Notes: a model not told the origin generated them from the sequence alone. DNA of 45,025 nucleotides from UBA4660 sp034408895 (GCA_034408895.1 JAWXCI010000086.1:1-45025), one strand, 5' to 3'. Numbered from the stretch's first letter, positions 24,842 through 33,687 are shown. A program made the numbers and translations.

Positions 24842-24864
24842 GCCTGCCTGTCCGGAAGGCAGGC
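24842..24864. repeat. GC-rich inverted repeat (8-bp stem) in the fahA / DUF5819 intergenic region
   Basis: GCCTGCCT (24842-24849) and AGGCAGGC (24857-24864) are perfect complements around a 7-nt loop. The flanks (CCTGCCCATGCGGGACAGAGG) are also GC-rich and partly palindromic. The composition differs from the surrounding genes, as expected of a dispersed REP-like element inserted between divergent genes. Confidence 0.65.
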
Positions 24865-24969
24865 AAAGCCGCCAAGGAGAAAAGGATTATCACTTGCGCT
24901 CCCCGTTCCTCTTTTTCTTCTCGCAAAAACCATCACCGTTTGTTTATTCGCAGTGAGAAAATTTGAGAG

Positions 24970-25533
24970 ATGAAAAAGAAGATGTTGCACATTTTCATTG
25001 TTGCCATTCTTGGAGGAGCACTGCTGCATTTCACGCTTACGGGCATTTATAGTTTTTCAAAATCACCGCGAAACGATTCCATTACTCACATCAGCGAACA
25101 ATACGCTGTGCCGGTGTTCCACCAGAACTGGTCGCTCTTTGCACCTGATGTGCCTAAGTATGATGTTCAGCTGGAATTTCGTGCAGCAGAAAATGGTTTG
25201 TGGCAAAACTGGAACGATGCATCACAGGGAAATGGTTTTGCAGATCACTCGCGGATCGAATACATCGAACAAAACATCAACACTGGTTTAGCCTGGCAGG
25301 TGGTGAATAATCTATATTCTTCAAACAACAGTGTGCAATACGACCGCATAGTGGCCAGTGGAAATTATTTGCAGGCATTGCACTTCGTTTCAAGACTTGT
25401 TGAACGAAAAGAGAATGGCCAACCGGACTCGCTTCAACTGCGGTTGAATTTCCGATTCACACCTGCCTTGGACAAAGCCTATACTTTCCAAACCACTCAC
25501 CTCGAATTTCCGGTTTATCATCTTGAAGAATGA
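24970..25533 (+). CDS. DUF5819 family membrane-anchored protein
   Basis: A 187-residue protein with one N-terminal membrane segment (HIFIVAILGGALLHFTLTG) and an extracytoplasmic beta-rich part. ISEQYAVPVFHQNWSLFAPD is the hallmark of DUF5819: these proteins have a Y..P.F.Q.W.LFAP block just after the membrane helix. The function is unknown. The gene overlaps the next one (HTTM) by 4 nt; this pairing is seen in other bacteria, so the two products probably act together in the membrane, perhaps in an enzyme of the vitamin-K-carboxylase-like group. Confidence 0.75.
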   Translation: MKKKMLHIFIVAILGGALLHFTLTGIYSFSKSPRNDSITHISEQYAVPVFHQNWSLFAPDVPKYDVQLEFRAAENGLWQNWNDASQGNGFADHSRIEYIEQNINTGLAWQVVNNLYSSNNSVQYDRIVASGNYLQALHFVSRLVERKENGQPDSLQLRLNFRFTPALDKAYTFQTTHLEFPVYHLEE

Positions 25534-26408
25534 AGTGGACGGAACGCATATCGCACTATTTCATTTCAGAATCACAACATCCGAAGGCGCAAAGGCTGTT
25601 GGAAATTTTTGTTTACGGATGGCTAGTGGGGAATATGATTTTTCTTTTTCCAGTTCGCGATATGTTGTGGGGAATGGATGCGGTGGTTGCGCGTGGTGGA
25701 TACGATGATGGTGTACTAAATAATTTTTTCTTCCAACTGGTTTACGTTCCTCAACGAGCTGAAATATTTTACTGGATTCATATTCTTGCTTCGCTCCTCA
25801 GCATTCTCAATTTCAGGTTTGTGTTTGTTGTAAGATTGGTGTCCTGGACTACGGGATTGATCTTGTACTACGGAGCATTTAATGCTTTCAATTCAGGATT
25901 TTTACTAGTGCTTCTTCTTGCTTTTTATCTGGCGTTTTCAAAAACGAATTCCAAAAATCCATATCGCATTGCATTGAACAATGTGGTGTACTGGTGTTGC
26001 GTGATTCAAATTTTGATGGTGTATGTGGTGGCTTCTTTTTTCAAGCTAACGGGCGCAATGTGGTTGGATGGTGACACGATGTATTACTCACTCCACATCC
26101 ATCGCTTTTCGCACGATTCAGTTTTGCAATCAGGAATTTTACAACATGAATTTGCGATGCGTTCACTGAATTATCTCGCTCTTGCTTACCAGATGCTTTT
26201 CCCGGTCGTGGTTTTTTTGGGGCGTGGGAGAATACCTTTCCTCATAGTCGGTGCTTTGTTCCACCTATTCATTTGTGTGGTAATGAACCTCTGGGATTTT
26301 GGTCTCGCAATGATCTTTGCATATGCGATTTTTTTGCCTGAAACTGTTGCGGCAAAACTTCTGGGGAGGCCGCAGACAGGTGAGGCCACAAAGCCGCGAA
26401 GTCTCTAA
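25530..26408 (+). CDS. HTTM-domain (vitamin K-dependent gamma-carboxylase-like) membrane protein
   Basis: A 292-residue integral membrane protein with about seven hydrophobic segments. ASFFKLTGAMWLDGDTMYY and ALFHLFICVVMNLWDFGL match the conserved blocks of HTTM (horizontally transferred transmembrane) proteins, distant relatives of vitamin K-dependent gamma-carboxylase. The bacterial reaction is not known. It follows the DUF5819 gene with an overlap of 4 nt. The last ~16 codons (GRPQTGEATKPRSL) run through an intergenic repeat-like sequence (GAGGCCACAAAGCCGCGAAG), so the original stop was probably lost to the repeat and the tail is unlikely to be functional. Confidence 0.75.
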   Translation: MKWTERISHYFISESQHPKAQRLLEIFVYGWLVGNMIFLFPVRDMLWGMDAVVARGGYDDGVLNNFFFQLVYVPQRAEIFYWIHILASLLSILNFRFVFVVRLVSWTTGLILYYGAFNAFNSGFLLVLLLAFYLAFSKTNSKNPYRIALNNVVYWCCVIQILMVYVVASFFKLTGAMWLDGDTMYYSLHIHRFSHDSVLQSGILQHEFAMRSLNYLALAYQMLFPVVVFLGRGRIPFLIVGALFHLFICVVMNLWDFGLAMIFAYAIFLPETVAAKLLGRPQTGEATKPRSL

Positions 26409-26450
26409 GGAGCACAAAGCCAATCTCCAAATTCGTAATTGAGACCTGGC

Positions 26451-26475
26451 TCTTGGTCTTCGGTCATCCGTCTCT
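26451..26475. repeat. Dispersed TCGGTCATCCGTC-type microrepeat
   Basis: GGTCTTCGGTCATCCGTCTC lies between the HTTM gene and the MoxR gene. Related strings occur at 27461-27500 (reverse orientation), 35700-35775 and 44027-44084, always in short intergenic gaps. Confidence 0.6.
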
Positions 26476-26477
26476 CC

Positions 26478-27449
26478 CTACATCAACGCTTCCACAATTT
26501 TCTCCACGGTATAACCTTCCGCTTCGGCTTTGTAGTTGCGCACTAGGCGGTGACGCAGGATGGGAAGTGCTACAGCGCGTACGTCTTCAATGTCCGGGCT
26601 GTATTTTCCATTCAACGCTGCATGGCATTTCGCACCAATGATGAGGTATTGTGAAGCACGCGGCCCCACACCCCACGAGATGAAATTGTTCACCATTTCT
26701 GTTGCGTGATTTCCGTTGGGGCGCGTCTTGCTCGATAGTTTCACTGCGTATTCCACCACGTTATCAGCCACCGGCATCTTGCGAATGAGTTGCTGGTAGA
26801 AAGAAATTTCCTGTCCACTGATTACAGGATTTACCTGAGCTTCCACATTGGAGGTAGTGCTCTTCACTATTTCCATCTCTTCATCAAACGATGGATAGTC
26901 CACCCAGATATTGAACATGAAGCGGTCGAGCTGTGCTTCGGGCAGGGGATAGGTGCCTTCCTGTTCAATCGGGTTTTGAGTGGCAAGAACAAAAAACGGT
27001 GAAGGAAGTTGGTAGGTATGACCCGCTGCTGTCACTCTTCTTTCCTGCATACCCTCGAGCAATGCGCTTTGTGTTTTTGGCGGAGTACGATTGATCTCGT
27101 CAGCCAGAATGATGTTGGAAAACAACGGACCCTTCACAAACTTGAAGTGGCGGTTCTCATCAAGAATTTCGGACCCGATAATGTCCGATGGCATAAGGTC
27201 AGGTGTGAATTGGATACGGTTAAACGTGAGGCCAAGCGATTGTGCAATGGTGTTTACCAAAAGTGTTTTCGCAAGGCCGGGAACTCCTACTAACAAGCAG
27301 TGGCCGTTGCCGAAAATCCCGATGAGGGCGAACTTCACCACTGCGTCCTGCCCCACAATTACTTTCTTGATTTCTTTTTGAAGTGTGGTGTACTTCTGTT
27401 TCAGCGAATCAAGTGCTTCAGCATCGCTGTTGAATTTTAGTTCTGACAT
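26478..27449 (-). CDS. MoxR-family AAA+ ATPase
   Basis: A 323-residue AAA+ ATPase. Walker A is GVPGLAKT (55-62), Walker B is IILADEINR (113-121), followed by TPPKTQSALLEGMQE and the MoxR hallmark ATQNPIEQEGTYPLPEAQ with sensor 1. The C-terminal lid domain contains GPRASQYLI. MoxR ATPases act as chaperones that activate metal-binding or von Willebrand-type proteins; in Bacteroidota they usually stand next to DUF58/VWA batA-batB genes. Here those partners are not adjacent. Instead it lies downstream of three PPIase genes with a 139-nt gap, an arrangement also found in relatives, which suggests a role in envelope protein maturation. Confidence 0.93.
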   Translation of the reverse strand: MSELKFNSDAEALDSLKQKYTTLQKEIKKVIVGQDAVVKFALIGIFGNGHCLLVGVPGLAKTLLVNTIAQSLGLTFNRIQFTPDLMPSDIIGSEILDENRHFKFVKGPLFSNIILADEINRTPPKTQSALLEGMQERRVTAAGHTYQLPSPFFVLATQNPIEQEGTYPLPEAQLDRFMFNIWVDYPSFDEEMEIVKSTTSNVEAQVNPVISGQEISFYQQLIRKMPVADNVVEYAVKLSSKTRPNGNHATEMVNNFISWGVGPRASQYLIIGAKCHAALNGKYSPDIEDVRAVALPILRHRLVRNYKAEAEGYTVEKIVEALM

Positions 27450-27588
27450 AATTTTTAGTGGGATGAAGGATGACCGATGTCTGGTGACCGATGCCGGTTG
27501 GACATTGAGGCTTGAAGAATTTGATCGGTCTAATTTTTTTAGTGAGCGCGAAAATAATTTTTTGTAGTGGTCGGGGGCTGAATGTTTT

Positions 27589-28932
27589 TTATGGCTGGTT
27601 CACCGGCCATGGGTATTGGTAGTTGCAGGTGGCATAATCAGGGTCAATCCTGATATACGTGTCGCGCAATGCCTTTTGCACCCATTTCTCCATGGCCGCT
27701 GCACTTGCCTCGTTGGTCGCAAACGTTTGGAACATCAGGTAATCATCTTTCATATTGGCTATGTGTGCGGGTTTGCGCGCATTGAGTCGGAAGACAGTGT
27801 AACTCTGGGTTCCATCGGCATTGTCCACCAAAATGGGTTCTGAAATTTCACCGGACTCCAGTTTGTCCAACAGAAAGAAGGTGTTTACATCAAGATCGGC
27901 AGCTTCGAATTCCGTTCCGCCCGTGGTTGGATTAATTACTCTTCCTTCCTGGTTTTTCGAATCTTCATCGGTGCTGTTTTTAAGAGCTGCTGCTTCGAAG
28001 GTCATGGTTCCGGCATTTAGGCGGGCCACCAGCGAGTCCAGTTTTGTTTTTGAATCCGTAAGGTCTTGAGAAGAAATTTTAGGTGACATAAGTATGTGGC
28101 AAGATTCATAATAGTCGCCTCGTTTTTCCACCACTTTCACAAAGTGGTATCCGAAACTGGTCTCGAATACGGGTGAGTATTGACCTTCTTGGGTGTTGTA
28201 AACCTGTGCTTCATATTCAGGCACAAATGCCCCTCTACGCTGCAATGGATAACATCCTCCCTTGCTGTTGGAGCCTGGGTCTTCGCTCCACTTTCTTGCC
28301 TGGAGTGTGAGCAGTGTTTTGCCGTTTATCAAATCAGTTCGTAACGAGTCAAGAAATTTCCTTGTCCGCTCTTTTTCACTTTCGCGCACCTGCGGTTTCA
28401 GCATTATTTGCGAATATTCGATTTTCTGCGGAATAAGAGGCAGACTGTCCGCAGGAATTTCTTCAAAGAATGAAACCACATCGGCAGGGGTCACTTTTTC
28501 TTTGGAGAAAAGTTGTTGCCTCTCTTTTTCGTAAAGCAGTTCATCGCGAATGTCATCGCGAAATTCATCTTTCCATTCGGCAATGGATTTACCATAATAA
28601 GTCTCAAATTCTTCCACACTGCCAAACATGCCGGTGAATTGTACAAGCCGCGCTTCAATCTCGCCCTCAATTTCCGAGGGAGTCACGACCACCGAATCGA
28701 GTTCGGCCTGGTGAACAATGAGTTTGCGCAAAAGGAGGTTTTCCATTAGCCCGCACTTATCATCATTGCTCAATCCTTTGCCTTCGCTGGCTTGCAGAGC
28801 TGTGGCTTCCAGTTCCGAGTAGAGCATAATTTCATCTCCCACTACGGCAATTATTTTGTCAATGAGTTCGCCAGGCTGTTGTGCAGCGGCAGCGAATGGA
28901 AGAAGCAAAAACGGAAGAAGTTTCAGTTTCAT
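27589..28932 (-). CDS. Periplasmic SurA-like peptidyl-prolyl isomerase
   Basis: A 447-residue exported chaperone/isomerase. The signal peptide ends FAAAAQ. The N-terminal SurA helical domain starts DKIIAVVGDEIMLYSELEA, the standard opening of the family. Two parvulin-type PPIC domains follow: the first with IEYSQIMLKP ... GGCYPLQRRGAFVPEYEA ... SFGYHFVKVVEKRG, the second beginning CHILMSPKI and more diverged. SurA helps outer-membrane beta-barrel proteins fold. It overlaps the upstream gene by 4 nt and is the third gene of a PPIase trio. The gene name surA is tempting, but orthology among the three paralogs cannot be settled by eye. Confidence 0.9.
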   Translation of the reverse strand: MKLKLLPFLLLPFAAAAQQPGELIDKIIAVVGDEIMLYSELEATALQASEGKGLSNDDKCGLMENLLLRKLIVHQAELDSVVVTPSEIEGEIEARLVQFTGMFGSVEEFETYYGKSIAEWKDEFRDDIRDELLYEKERQQLFSKEKVTPADVVSFFEEIPADSLPLIPQKIEYSQIMLKPQVRESEKERTRKFLDSLRTDLINGKTLLTLQARKWSEDPGSNSKGGCYPLQRRGAFVPEYEAQVYNTQEGQYSPVFETSFGYHFVKVVEKRGDYYESCHILMSPKISSQDLTDSKTKLDSLVARLNAGTMTFEAAALKNSTDEDSKNQEGRVINPTTGGTEFEAADLDVNTFFLLDKLESGEISEPILVDNADGTQSYTVFRLNARKPAHIANMKDDYLMFQTFATNEASAAAMEKWVQKALRDTYIRIDPDYATCNYQYPWPVNQP

Positions 28933-29798
28933 TTTTTGTTTTTGTAGAAAAATTCAATTTCGTTTTTCTGGAGGGCTTCGCTGTATAGGTCGTCACGCAT
29001 TCGGCTAAGAAGTTCTGTTTTGCGGAAGTTCAAAATGAGGCTGCGGATTTTGTTTCGTTCAAAGCTGAGGGGCGATGCACTTCCACTCAATTGATAATCA
29101 GTAATCGTAAGCAGGTAAAGGTTATTGTCCTTTTCAAATTCAATGTTTCGGTTTTTTTTCAGGAAGGCTTCTGCATCGAAAACCTGGAGGGGCACTTGCA
29201 TCAGCAATTCGTCAAGCAGCAGCCACTCATCTTCTCTGAAATAATAAGTCGCGTTGTTCTCCACGCAAAACTGTTCCCATTTCACCAGGTCTTCCGGCTT
29301 TTGCGAGGCAAATAGTTTTTTCAGCAGTTTGATTTGGTCGTGTTCTGAATTGATGGCGCAGAATTTCACCTTCACTATATAATCTTTCAACTGGAAGTTT
29401 TCGATGTTGTTATTGTAGTATTTCAGGATTTCCTGCTCGCTGATGATGGTGTCAAGTTTCTGTTCTATCAATTCCTGCTCGTAGGAATAAGTGATCAGCG
29501 ACTTGCGGTAGCTCTCCATCAGTTCATCGAAGTTCTGTTGGTCGGGAGCAAGGTTGAGTTCGGCTTTAGTAATCACCACTTGTTCTTTAAGCCAACCGGA
29601 TATGTAGGATTCGGCAAGCATGGCACTGTCCTGCACACTGGAGTTATCGGGGATAAGGCTTTTCAATTGTTCCCAGGTAAGTTCCTTGTCGCCCACTCGA
29701 GCCACTAAAGCGGCTTCGTCCGATTTTTTGTTACAGGAAACAACTACGGGCATTGTCGCCAGCATCATAAAAAGAAAAAAGTTTCCTGCATTGCTCAT
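28929..29798 (-). CDS. SurA/PpiD-like lipoprotein without a clear isomerase domain
   Basis: A 289-residue lipoprotein (lipobox VVVSC, Cys22). The N-terminal part (LVARVGDKELTWEQLKSLIP ... SYISGWLKEQVVITKAEL) resembles the SurA/PpiD chaperone domain. The region where a parvulin domain should lie (KDYIVKVKFCAINSE, KNRNIEFEKDNNLYLLTITDY) keeps only weak similarity and lacks the catalytic FGYH-type residues, so it probably acts as a chaperone only. It lies between the two PPIase genes, 9 nt after the upstream one and overlapping the downstream one by 4 nt, so the three products are made together. A membrane-tethered holder for client proteins is likely. Confidence 0.75.
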   Translation of the reverse strand: MSNAGNFFLFMMLATMPVVVSCNKKSDEAALVARVGDKELTWEQLKSLIPDNSSVQDSAMLAESYISGWLKEQVVITKAELNLAPDQQNFDELMESYRKSLITYSYEQELIEQKLDTIISEQEILKYYNNNIENFQLKDYIVKVKFCAINSEHDQIKLLKKLFASQKPEDLVKWEQFCVENNATYYFREDEWLLLDELLMQVPLQVFDAEAFLKKNRNIEFEKDNNLYLLTITDYQLSGSASPLSFERNKIRSLILNFRKTELLSRMRDDLYSEALQKNEIEFFYKNKK

Positions 29799-29807
29799 GG
29801 CGGTGTG

Positions 29808-31742
29808 TTACCGTATAGAGTAAAGCACGGTTTTGTCCACAGTGTATTTGTGTTTCGCACGCAATTCCTGAATCCATTGTTGTTCCAGCCATGCCTGGTA
29901 GTCGCTGGTGATAAGGCCGCGGGCTTCTTCCAGTTTTTTGGGCGAGGGTTCAAGAATTTTATTCACCTGCACAATCACAATCTGTCCGTTGTATGGAACA
30001 TCAGCGCTCATTCCTGTTTGCCACGGTGTGAGTCCAAGTACTTCTTTTTCATCGCGTGCAAAAATTCCTTCTTCTATCTGGATGTTCAGTTTCGATTCTT
30101 TATTCAATTCTCCGGCAATCCCACTTTTATCACGACCCTCAGCCAGGTACTTGCGAAGTTGTTTTGCAATTTCGGGGGATGCAGTGGTGTAAATGACAGC
30201 ATCAACCCTTTCAGGCCAAGTGTATTTTTCCTGGTTGGCATTGTAGAATTGCTGGAGGCCAACGGAATCTTTTACAGCTTTGCTCCACACTTTCTGGTCA
30301 GTGAGTTCGAAGAGGAGAATGCCTTCGCGATATTCATTCATCAGCAGGCGGAAAGCGGGATGTTTTTCTTCCAGCCTGCGGTCTTCGTAAGCTATTATGG
30401 CATCTTCACAAAAGTCTTTTCCTTCGGCCATCACATATTCCTGTGGGGTGAGTTTCGTGCGAACACCCTTCCGGCTAGCCAGGTAATCATAAAATTCTTT
30501 CACCTTGTGCACTTCGCCATTTATGGTGTAAAGCGGTTTCTTCAGCAGTTTTTTCTTCACTTTTATTTTACCATTGAACACGTTGGTATCGGCTGCCAGG
30601 GACATTGTTTTCAATGCAGCTTCATTCATCGAGTAGTTGTATTCGCGTTTCAGTTTTTGAACAAAGGATGATTTTGTTTTCTCGGCACGCGCGTCTTTGG
30701 AAACTTTATTCTTCAATTCCTTTTCAACTTCTTTTAATGTGGCTATGGGTTTGTGGTCGAGCCGTTTTACTATGTGCCAGCCGTACTCAGAGGTCTTGAA
30801 GGGGCTGCTGATGTCGCCATCGTGTTTAAGGCTGAAAGCCTGGTTCTCGAATTCTTCCACCATTTTGCCTGTGGTAAACCGGGGCAACTCGCCTCCCTTT
30901 TTATTAGAGCTTCCATCCTCACTGTACTTCAAGGCGAGGTCTTCAAATTTTTCGCCCGCAAGCAGTTTAGCGTGCACTTCGCGAATCCGGGCTTCGGCAT
31001 CGGCTGGGCCGCCTTTTTTATCTGTAATGGTGATGTGTGCTGCGTGCATTTCGCCACGGGCCGGCCTGCGGTCCATCACTTTTATTATATGATATCCAAA
31101 GCGTGTGCGCACCGGTGCCGAGACACTTCCCACCGGGGTGTTGTAAGCTGCATCTTCGAAAGGATATACCATTCGGAAGGCGGAGAAATACCCCAGGTCG
31201 CCACCGTTGTCTTTGGCCGAGGGGTCTTCGCTTCCGTCCTGCCCACGGGCTATCTGGGTGAAGTCTTCGCCCCGCACCACCCGTTCGCGAAGTGCAATTA
31301 TTTTTTGAAATGCCCTCAAGGTGTCCTCAGGAGCAGCGTCTTGTTCCACTTTTATAAGGATGTGACTGGCACGTATTTCTTCGGTTTGCCGCTGGTAGGC
31401 CTCGTTCACCAGGTCGTTCAGCAAATCGGAATCGGTGAGGTATGGCCGGGCGAGTTGGCCCCGATAGCCCTCCAGTTCCTGGATGAATTTTTTTACAGTA
31501 TCCAATCCATTCTCCCGCGCGGCTGCCACCTTTAGCTTGAAGTTGATAAAAAGCTCCATGTATTCATCCAATGATTGTTGGGTGATAGCTGAGTCACGGT
31601 TGTTTTTACGGTAGATGTTTTCAAATTCTTCGAGGGTGATGGCATAGTTATCCACTGTGAGGATAACAGGGCTTTTTTGCGCGAACAAGGACGACAGGCA
31701 TCCACAGAAAAATGCCAGCAGCAATAACTTCTTTATATTCAT
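29808..31742 (-). CDS. Large periplasmic peptidyl-prolyl isomerase with two parvulin domains
   Basis: A 644-residue exported protein (signal peptide to LFAQ). An N-terminal chaperone part (LTVDNYAITLEEFENIYRKN, FINFKLKVAAARENGLD) is followed by two complete PPIC domains: RASHILIKVE ... GGDLGYFSAFRMVYPFEDA ... TRFGYHIIKVMDRR, then AAHITITDK ... GGELPRFTTGKMVEEFENQ ... SEYGWHIVKRLDHK. The long C-terminal region (about 360-644) is helical and probably part of the substrate cradle. It is the first gene of the trio. A TACATTAG box at 31772-31779 is a probable promoter. Such proteins assist maturation of outer-membrane and T9SS cargo, the latter by inference. Confidence 0.92.
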   Translation of the reverse strand: MNIKKLLLLAFFCGCLSSLFAQKSPVILTVDNYAITLEEFENIYRKNNRDSAITQQSLDEYMELFINFKLKVAAARENGLDTVKKFIQELEGYRGQLARPYLTDSDLLNDLVNEAYQRQTEEIRASHILIKVEQDAAPEDTLRAFQKIIALRERVVRGEDFTQIARGQDGSEDPSAKDNGGDLGYFSAFRMVYPFEDAAYNTPVGSVSAPVRTRFGYHIIKVMDRRPARGEMHAAHITITDKKGGPADAEARIREVHAKLLAGEKFEDLALKYSEDGSSNKKGGELPRFTTGKMVEEFENQAFSLKHDGDISSPFKTSEYGWHIVKRLDHKPIATLKEVEKELKNKVSKDARAEKTKSSFVQKLKREYNYSMNEAALKTMSLAADTNVFNGKIKVKKKLLKKPLYTINGEVHKVKEFYDYLASRKGVRTKLTPQEYVMAEGKDFCEDAIIAYEDRRLEEKHPAFRLLMNEYREGILLFELTDQKVWSKAVKDSVGLQQFYNANQEKYTWPERVDAVIYTTASPEIAKQLRKYLAEGRDKSGIAGELNKESKLNIQIEEGIFARDEKEVLGLTPWQTGMSADVPYNGQIVIVQVNKILEPSPKKLEEARGLITSDYQAWLEQQWIQELRAKHKYTVDKTVLYSIR

Positions 31743-31771
31743 ATTGTGATGAATTTTTTTTTAAGCGGGCG

Positions 31772-31779
31772 CTAATGTA
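31772..31779 (-). promoter_or_regulatory. Candidate -7 box TACATTAG upstream of the PPIase trio
   Basis: The minus strand has TTTACATTAGCGC here, 29 nt before the ATG at 31742. It is almost the same as TTTACATTTGCGC before guaB. No convincing TTG is found 19-21 nt upstream. Confidence 0.5.
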
Positions 31780-31963
31780 AAGCCGCATTGCTGAATGAAT
31801 TGTTAGGGCTTCGCATCCAGATACATCAAGACAAAAGCGCGAAGAAAAATGGGATACTGATGAACTGGATAAAACGGATTTGCACAGATGAAGTTAAAAA
31901 CGATGGGACCTTGACATGTTGGGTAAGATTCCCGACATCCATTTATTTGGATGGTTTGCATGC

Positions 31964-33439
31964 TCAGATAAAACTGTAGTTGGGGGCTTCGCGGGTTATC
32001 ACAACATCGTGCGGATGACTTTCCCTCATGCCTGCATGGGTGATGCGCACAAACTTTGCTTGTTGCAGCGCCTCAATATCGGGAGTGCCGCAGTAGCCCA
32101 TGCCTGCCCGAAGTCCGCCAATCACCTGGTACATCACTTCCTGCACGGTGCCTTTGTAAGGAACCCTTCCTGAAATTCCTTCCGGAACAAGTTTCTTAAT
32201 ATCGTCTTCGGCATCCTGGAAATAGCGGTCTTTCGATCCCATAACCATAGCTTCCATGGAACCCATGCCACGGTAGGATTTAAATTTTCTTCCTTCGAAA
32301 ATAATTGTTTCACCGGGGGATTCTTCGGTGCCGGCCAGCAGGGAACCTACCATAACGGTGTGGCCGCCTCCGGCAATTGCTTTTACAATGTCGCCTGTGT
32401 AGCGTATGCCTCCATCAGCAATAATGGGTACACCGCTACCTTCTATGGCCTCGGCCACTTCCATCACTGCCGAAAGTTGTGGCACACCCACACCGGCAAT
32501 AATGCGCGTGGTGCAGATGGAACCTGGTCCCACTCCCACTTTCACTCCATCGGCACCGGCATCTACCAATGCTTTTCCTGCATCGCCAGTGGCAATGTTT
32601 CCCACAATGATTTGCGCCAACGAACCAAATTTATTCTTGACCTCTTTGAGCATTTCAATCACGCCCAGGGAATGACCATGGGCGGTATCAATCACTATGG
32701 CATCCACCCCTGCGGTGACCAATGCCTGCACTCTTTCCAATGTGTCGTGAGTAACTCCTACAGCAGCAGCTACACGCAGCCGGCCAAACCCGTCTTTGCA
32801 GGAGTGAGGGTATTTTTTCAGTTTGAGTATGTCTTTGTAAGTAATCAACCCCACCAAGTGCCCTTTGGCATTTACTACCGGAAGTTTTTCTATCTTGTAT
32901 TGCTGGAGTATGGCTTCGGCTGCTACCATGTCCGATCCTTTTTCGGTGGTGAGCAGGTTTCTGGTGGTCATCACTTCTGTGATGGGGCGGGCGTTTTCTT
33001 TTTCGAAACGCAGATCACGGTTGGTGACAATGCCTGCAAGTTTGCCCCCGGCTTCCACCACCGGAATTCCACCTATCTTGTTTTCAGCCATTATCTTGAG
33101 GGCATCGCCCACGGTTGCATGGACGTGCAGCGTTATGGGGTCTTGTATCATACCACTTTCGGAGCGTTTCACTTTGCGCACCTGTGCAGCCTGTGCAACT
33201 GTGCTCATGTTTTTATGAATGACCCCTATGCCTCCCTGGCGGGCCATGGCAATGGCCATTTCGCTTTCCGTGACGGTGTCCATAGCGGCTGAAATCACAG
33301 GGGTGTTGAGGTCAATATTGCGTGAAAATTTTGAGCGGATGGATACTTCGCGGGGCAGCACTTCGGAATAGGCCGGCCTGAGGAGAACATCATCGTAAGT
33401 GAGGCCATCACTCACGATTTTGTTGTTGAAATAAGACAT
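31964..33439 (-). CDS. guaB: IMP dehydrogenase
   Basis: A 491-residue IMP dehydrogenase that oxidises IMP to XMP with NAD+, the committed step of GTP synthesis. It starts with DGLTYDDVLLRPAYS and SAAMDTVTESEMAIAMA. A two-CBS (Bateman) insert covers about 95-205 (MIQDPITLHVHATVGDAL ... KLPVVNAKGHLVGLI). The catalytic loop is GVGPGSICTTRIIAG with the nucleophilic Cys, followed by IADGGIRYTGDIVKA and the mobile-flap RYFQDAE. Length and motifs are complete. It is transcribed alone; a perfect TACATTTG box lies at 33477-33484. Confidence 0.98.
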   Translation of the reverse strand: MSYFNNKIVSDGLTYDDVLLRPAYSEVLPREVSIRSKFSRNIDLNTPVISAAMDTVTESEMAIAMARQGGIGVIHKNMSTVAQAAQVRKVKRSESGMIQDPITLHVHATVGDALKIMAENKIGGIPVVEAGGKLAGIVTNRDLRFEKENARPITEVMTTRNLLTTEKGSDMVAAEAILQQYKIEKLPVVNAKGHLVGLITYKDILKLKKYPHSCKDGFGRLRVAAAVGVTHDTLERVQALVTAGVDAIVIDTAHGHSLGVIEMLKEVKNKFGSLAQIIVGNIATGDAGKALVDAGADGVKVGVGPGSICTTRIIAGVGVPQLSAVMEVAEAIEGSGVPIIADGGIRYTGDIVKAIAGGGHTVMVGSLLAGTEESPGETIIFEGRKFKSYRGMGSMEAMVMGSKDRYFQDAEDDIKKLVPEGISGRVPYKGTVQEVMYQVIGGLRAGMGYCGTPDIEALQQAKFVRITHAGMRESHPHDVVITREAPNYSFI

Positions 33440-33476
33440 TGGGAACGGTTGAATTTACAGGTGAATAAAATTCGCG

Positions 33477-33484
33477 CAAATGTA
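33477..33484 (-). promoter_or_regulatory. -7 box TACATTTG of guaB
   Basis: A perfect match to the Bacteroidota TAnnTTTG consensus on the minus strand, 37 nt before the guaB ATG. The predicted transcript would start near 33470 with a leader of about 30 nt. The dispersed palindrome at 33498-33515 lies just upstream, over the place of the -33 element. Confidence 0.6.
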
Positions 33485-33497
33485 AAAGCAATACACA

Positions 33498-33515
33498 TCC
33501 CGATAGTTATCGGGA
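33498..33515. repeat. TCCCGATA-GT-TATCGGGA palindrome, second copy
   Basis: Two 8-bp perfect arms around a GT centre. It differs by one base from the copy at 4719-4736. A more decayed copy (TCCTGATAACAATCGGGA) is at 34035-34052. Both of these sit next to AAGGTAAAAGGC/GGGCAAAAGGC-type purine stretches, suggesting that a larger repeat unit spread. Confidence 0.75.
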
Positions 33516-33606
33516 GGCAAGAGGCAACAACCAAAGACCACCACGTTAGAAACTTGGTATAAGGGACAAAAGGTAAAAGGCAATTGGTTGAAGCAAGAGC
33601 AAACTC

Positions 33607-33687
33607 CTACTTTTTCCTGCGCAACTTATACAACAGGCTAACTATTACCACTGCTACGGCCATACCTGCCCACCATCCTACTGTCAT
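33607..33687 (-). CDS. Small (26-residue) membrane protein
   Basis: An ATG at 33687 opens MTVGWWAGMAVAVVIVSL and then LYKLRRKK, stop at 33607. It has one hydrophobic helix and a basic cytoplasmic tail, the normal topology signal of a single-pass membrane peptide. It starts 13 nt after the stop of the 61-residue membrane protein gene on the same strand, so it is probably translated from the same message. Such a clear helix-plus-KLRRKK layout is unlikely by chance, but no homolog is known to me. Confidence 0.45.
   Translation of the reverse strand: MTVGWWAGMAVAVVIVSLLYKLRRKK

Noticed and set aside
29805..30671. Long plus-strand frame (288 codons) opposite the large PPIase gene
   Set aside because: It is antisense to a clear PPIase gene; the residues (Phe/Val/His-rich) mirror the codon use of the real gene and show no domain.
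32360..33292. 310-codon plus-strand frame opposite guaB
   Set aside because: It is fully inside the intact guaB gene on the other strand; composition (His, Cys, Tyr, Phe) is typical of a shadow frame.
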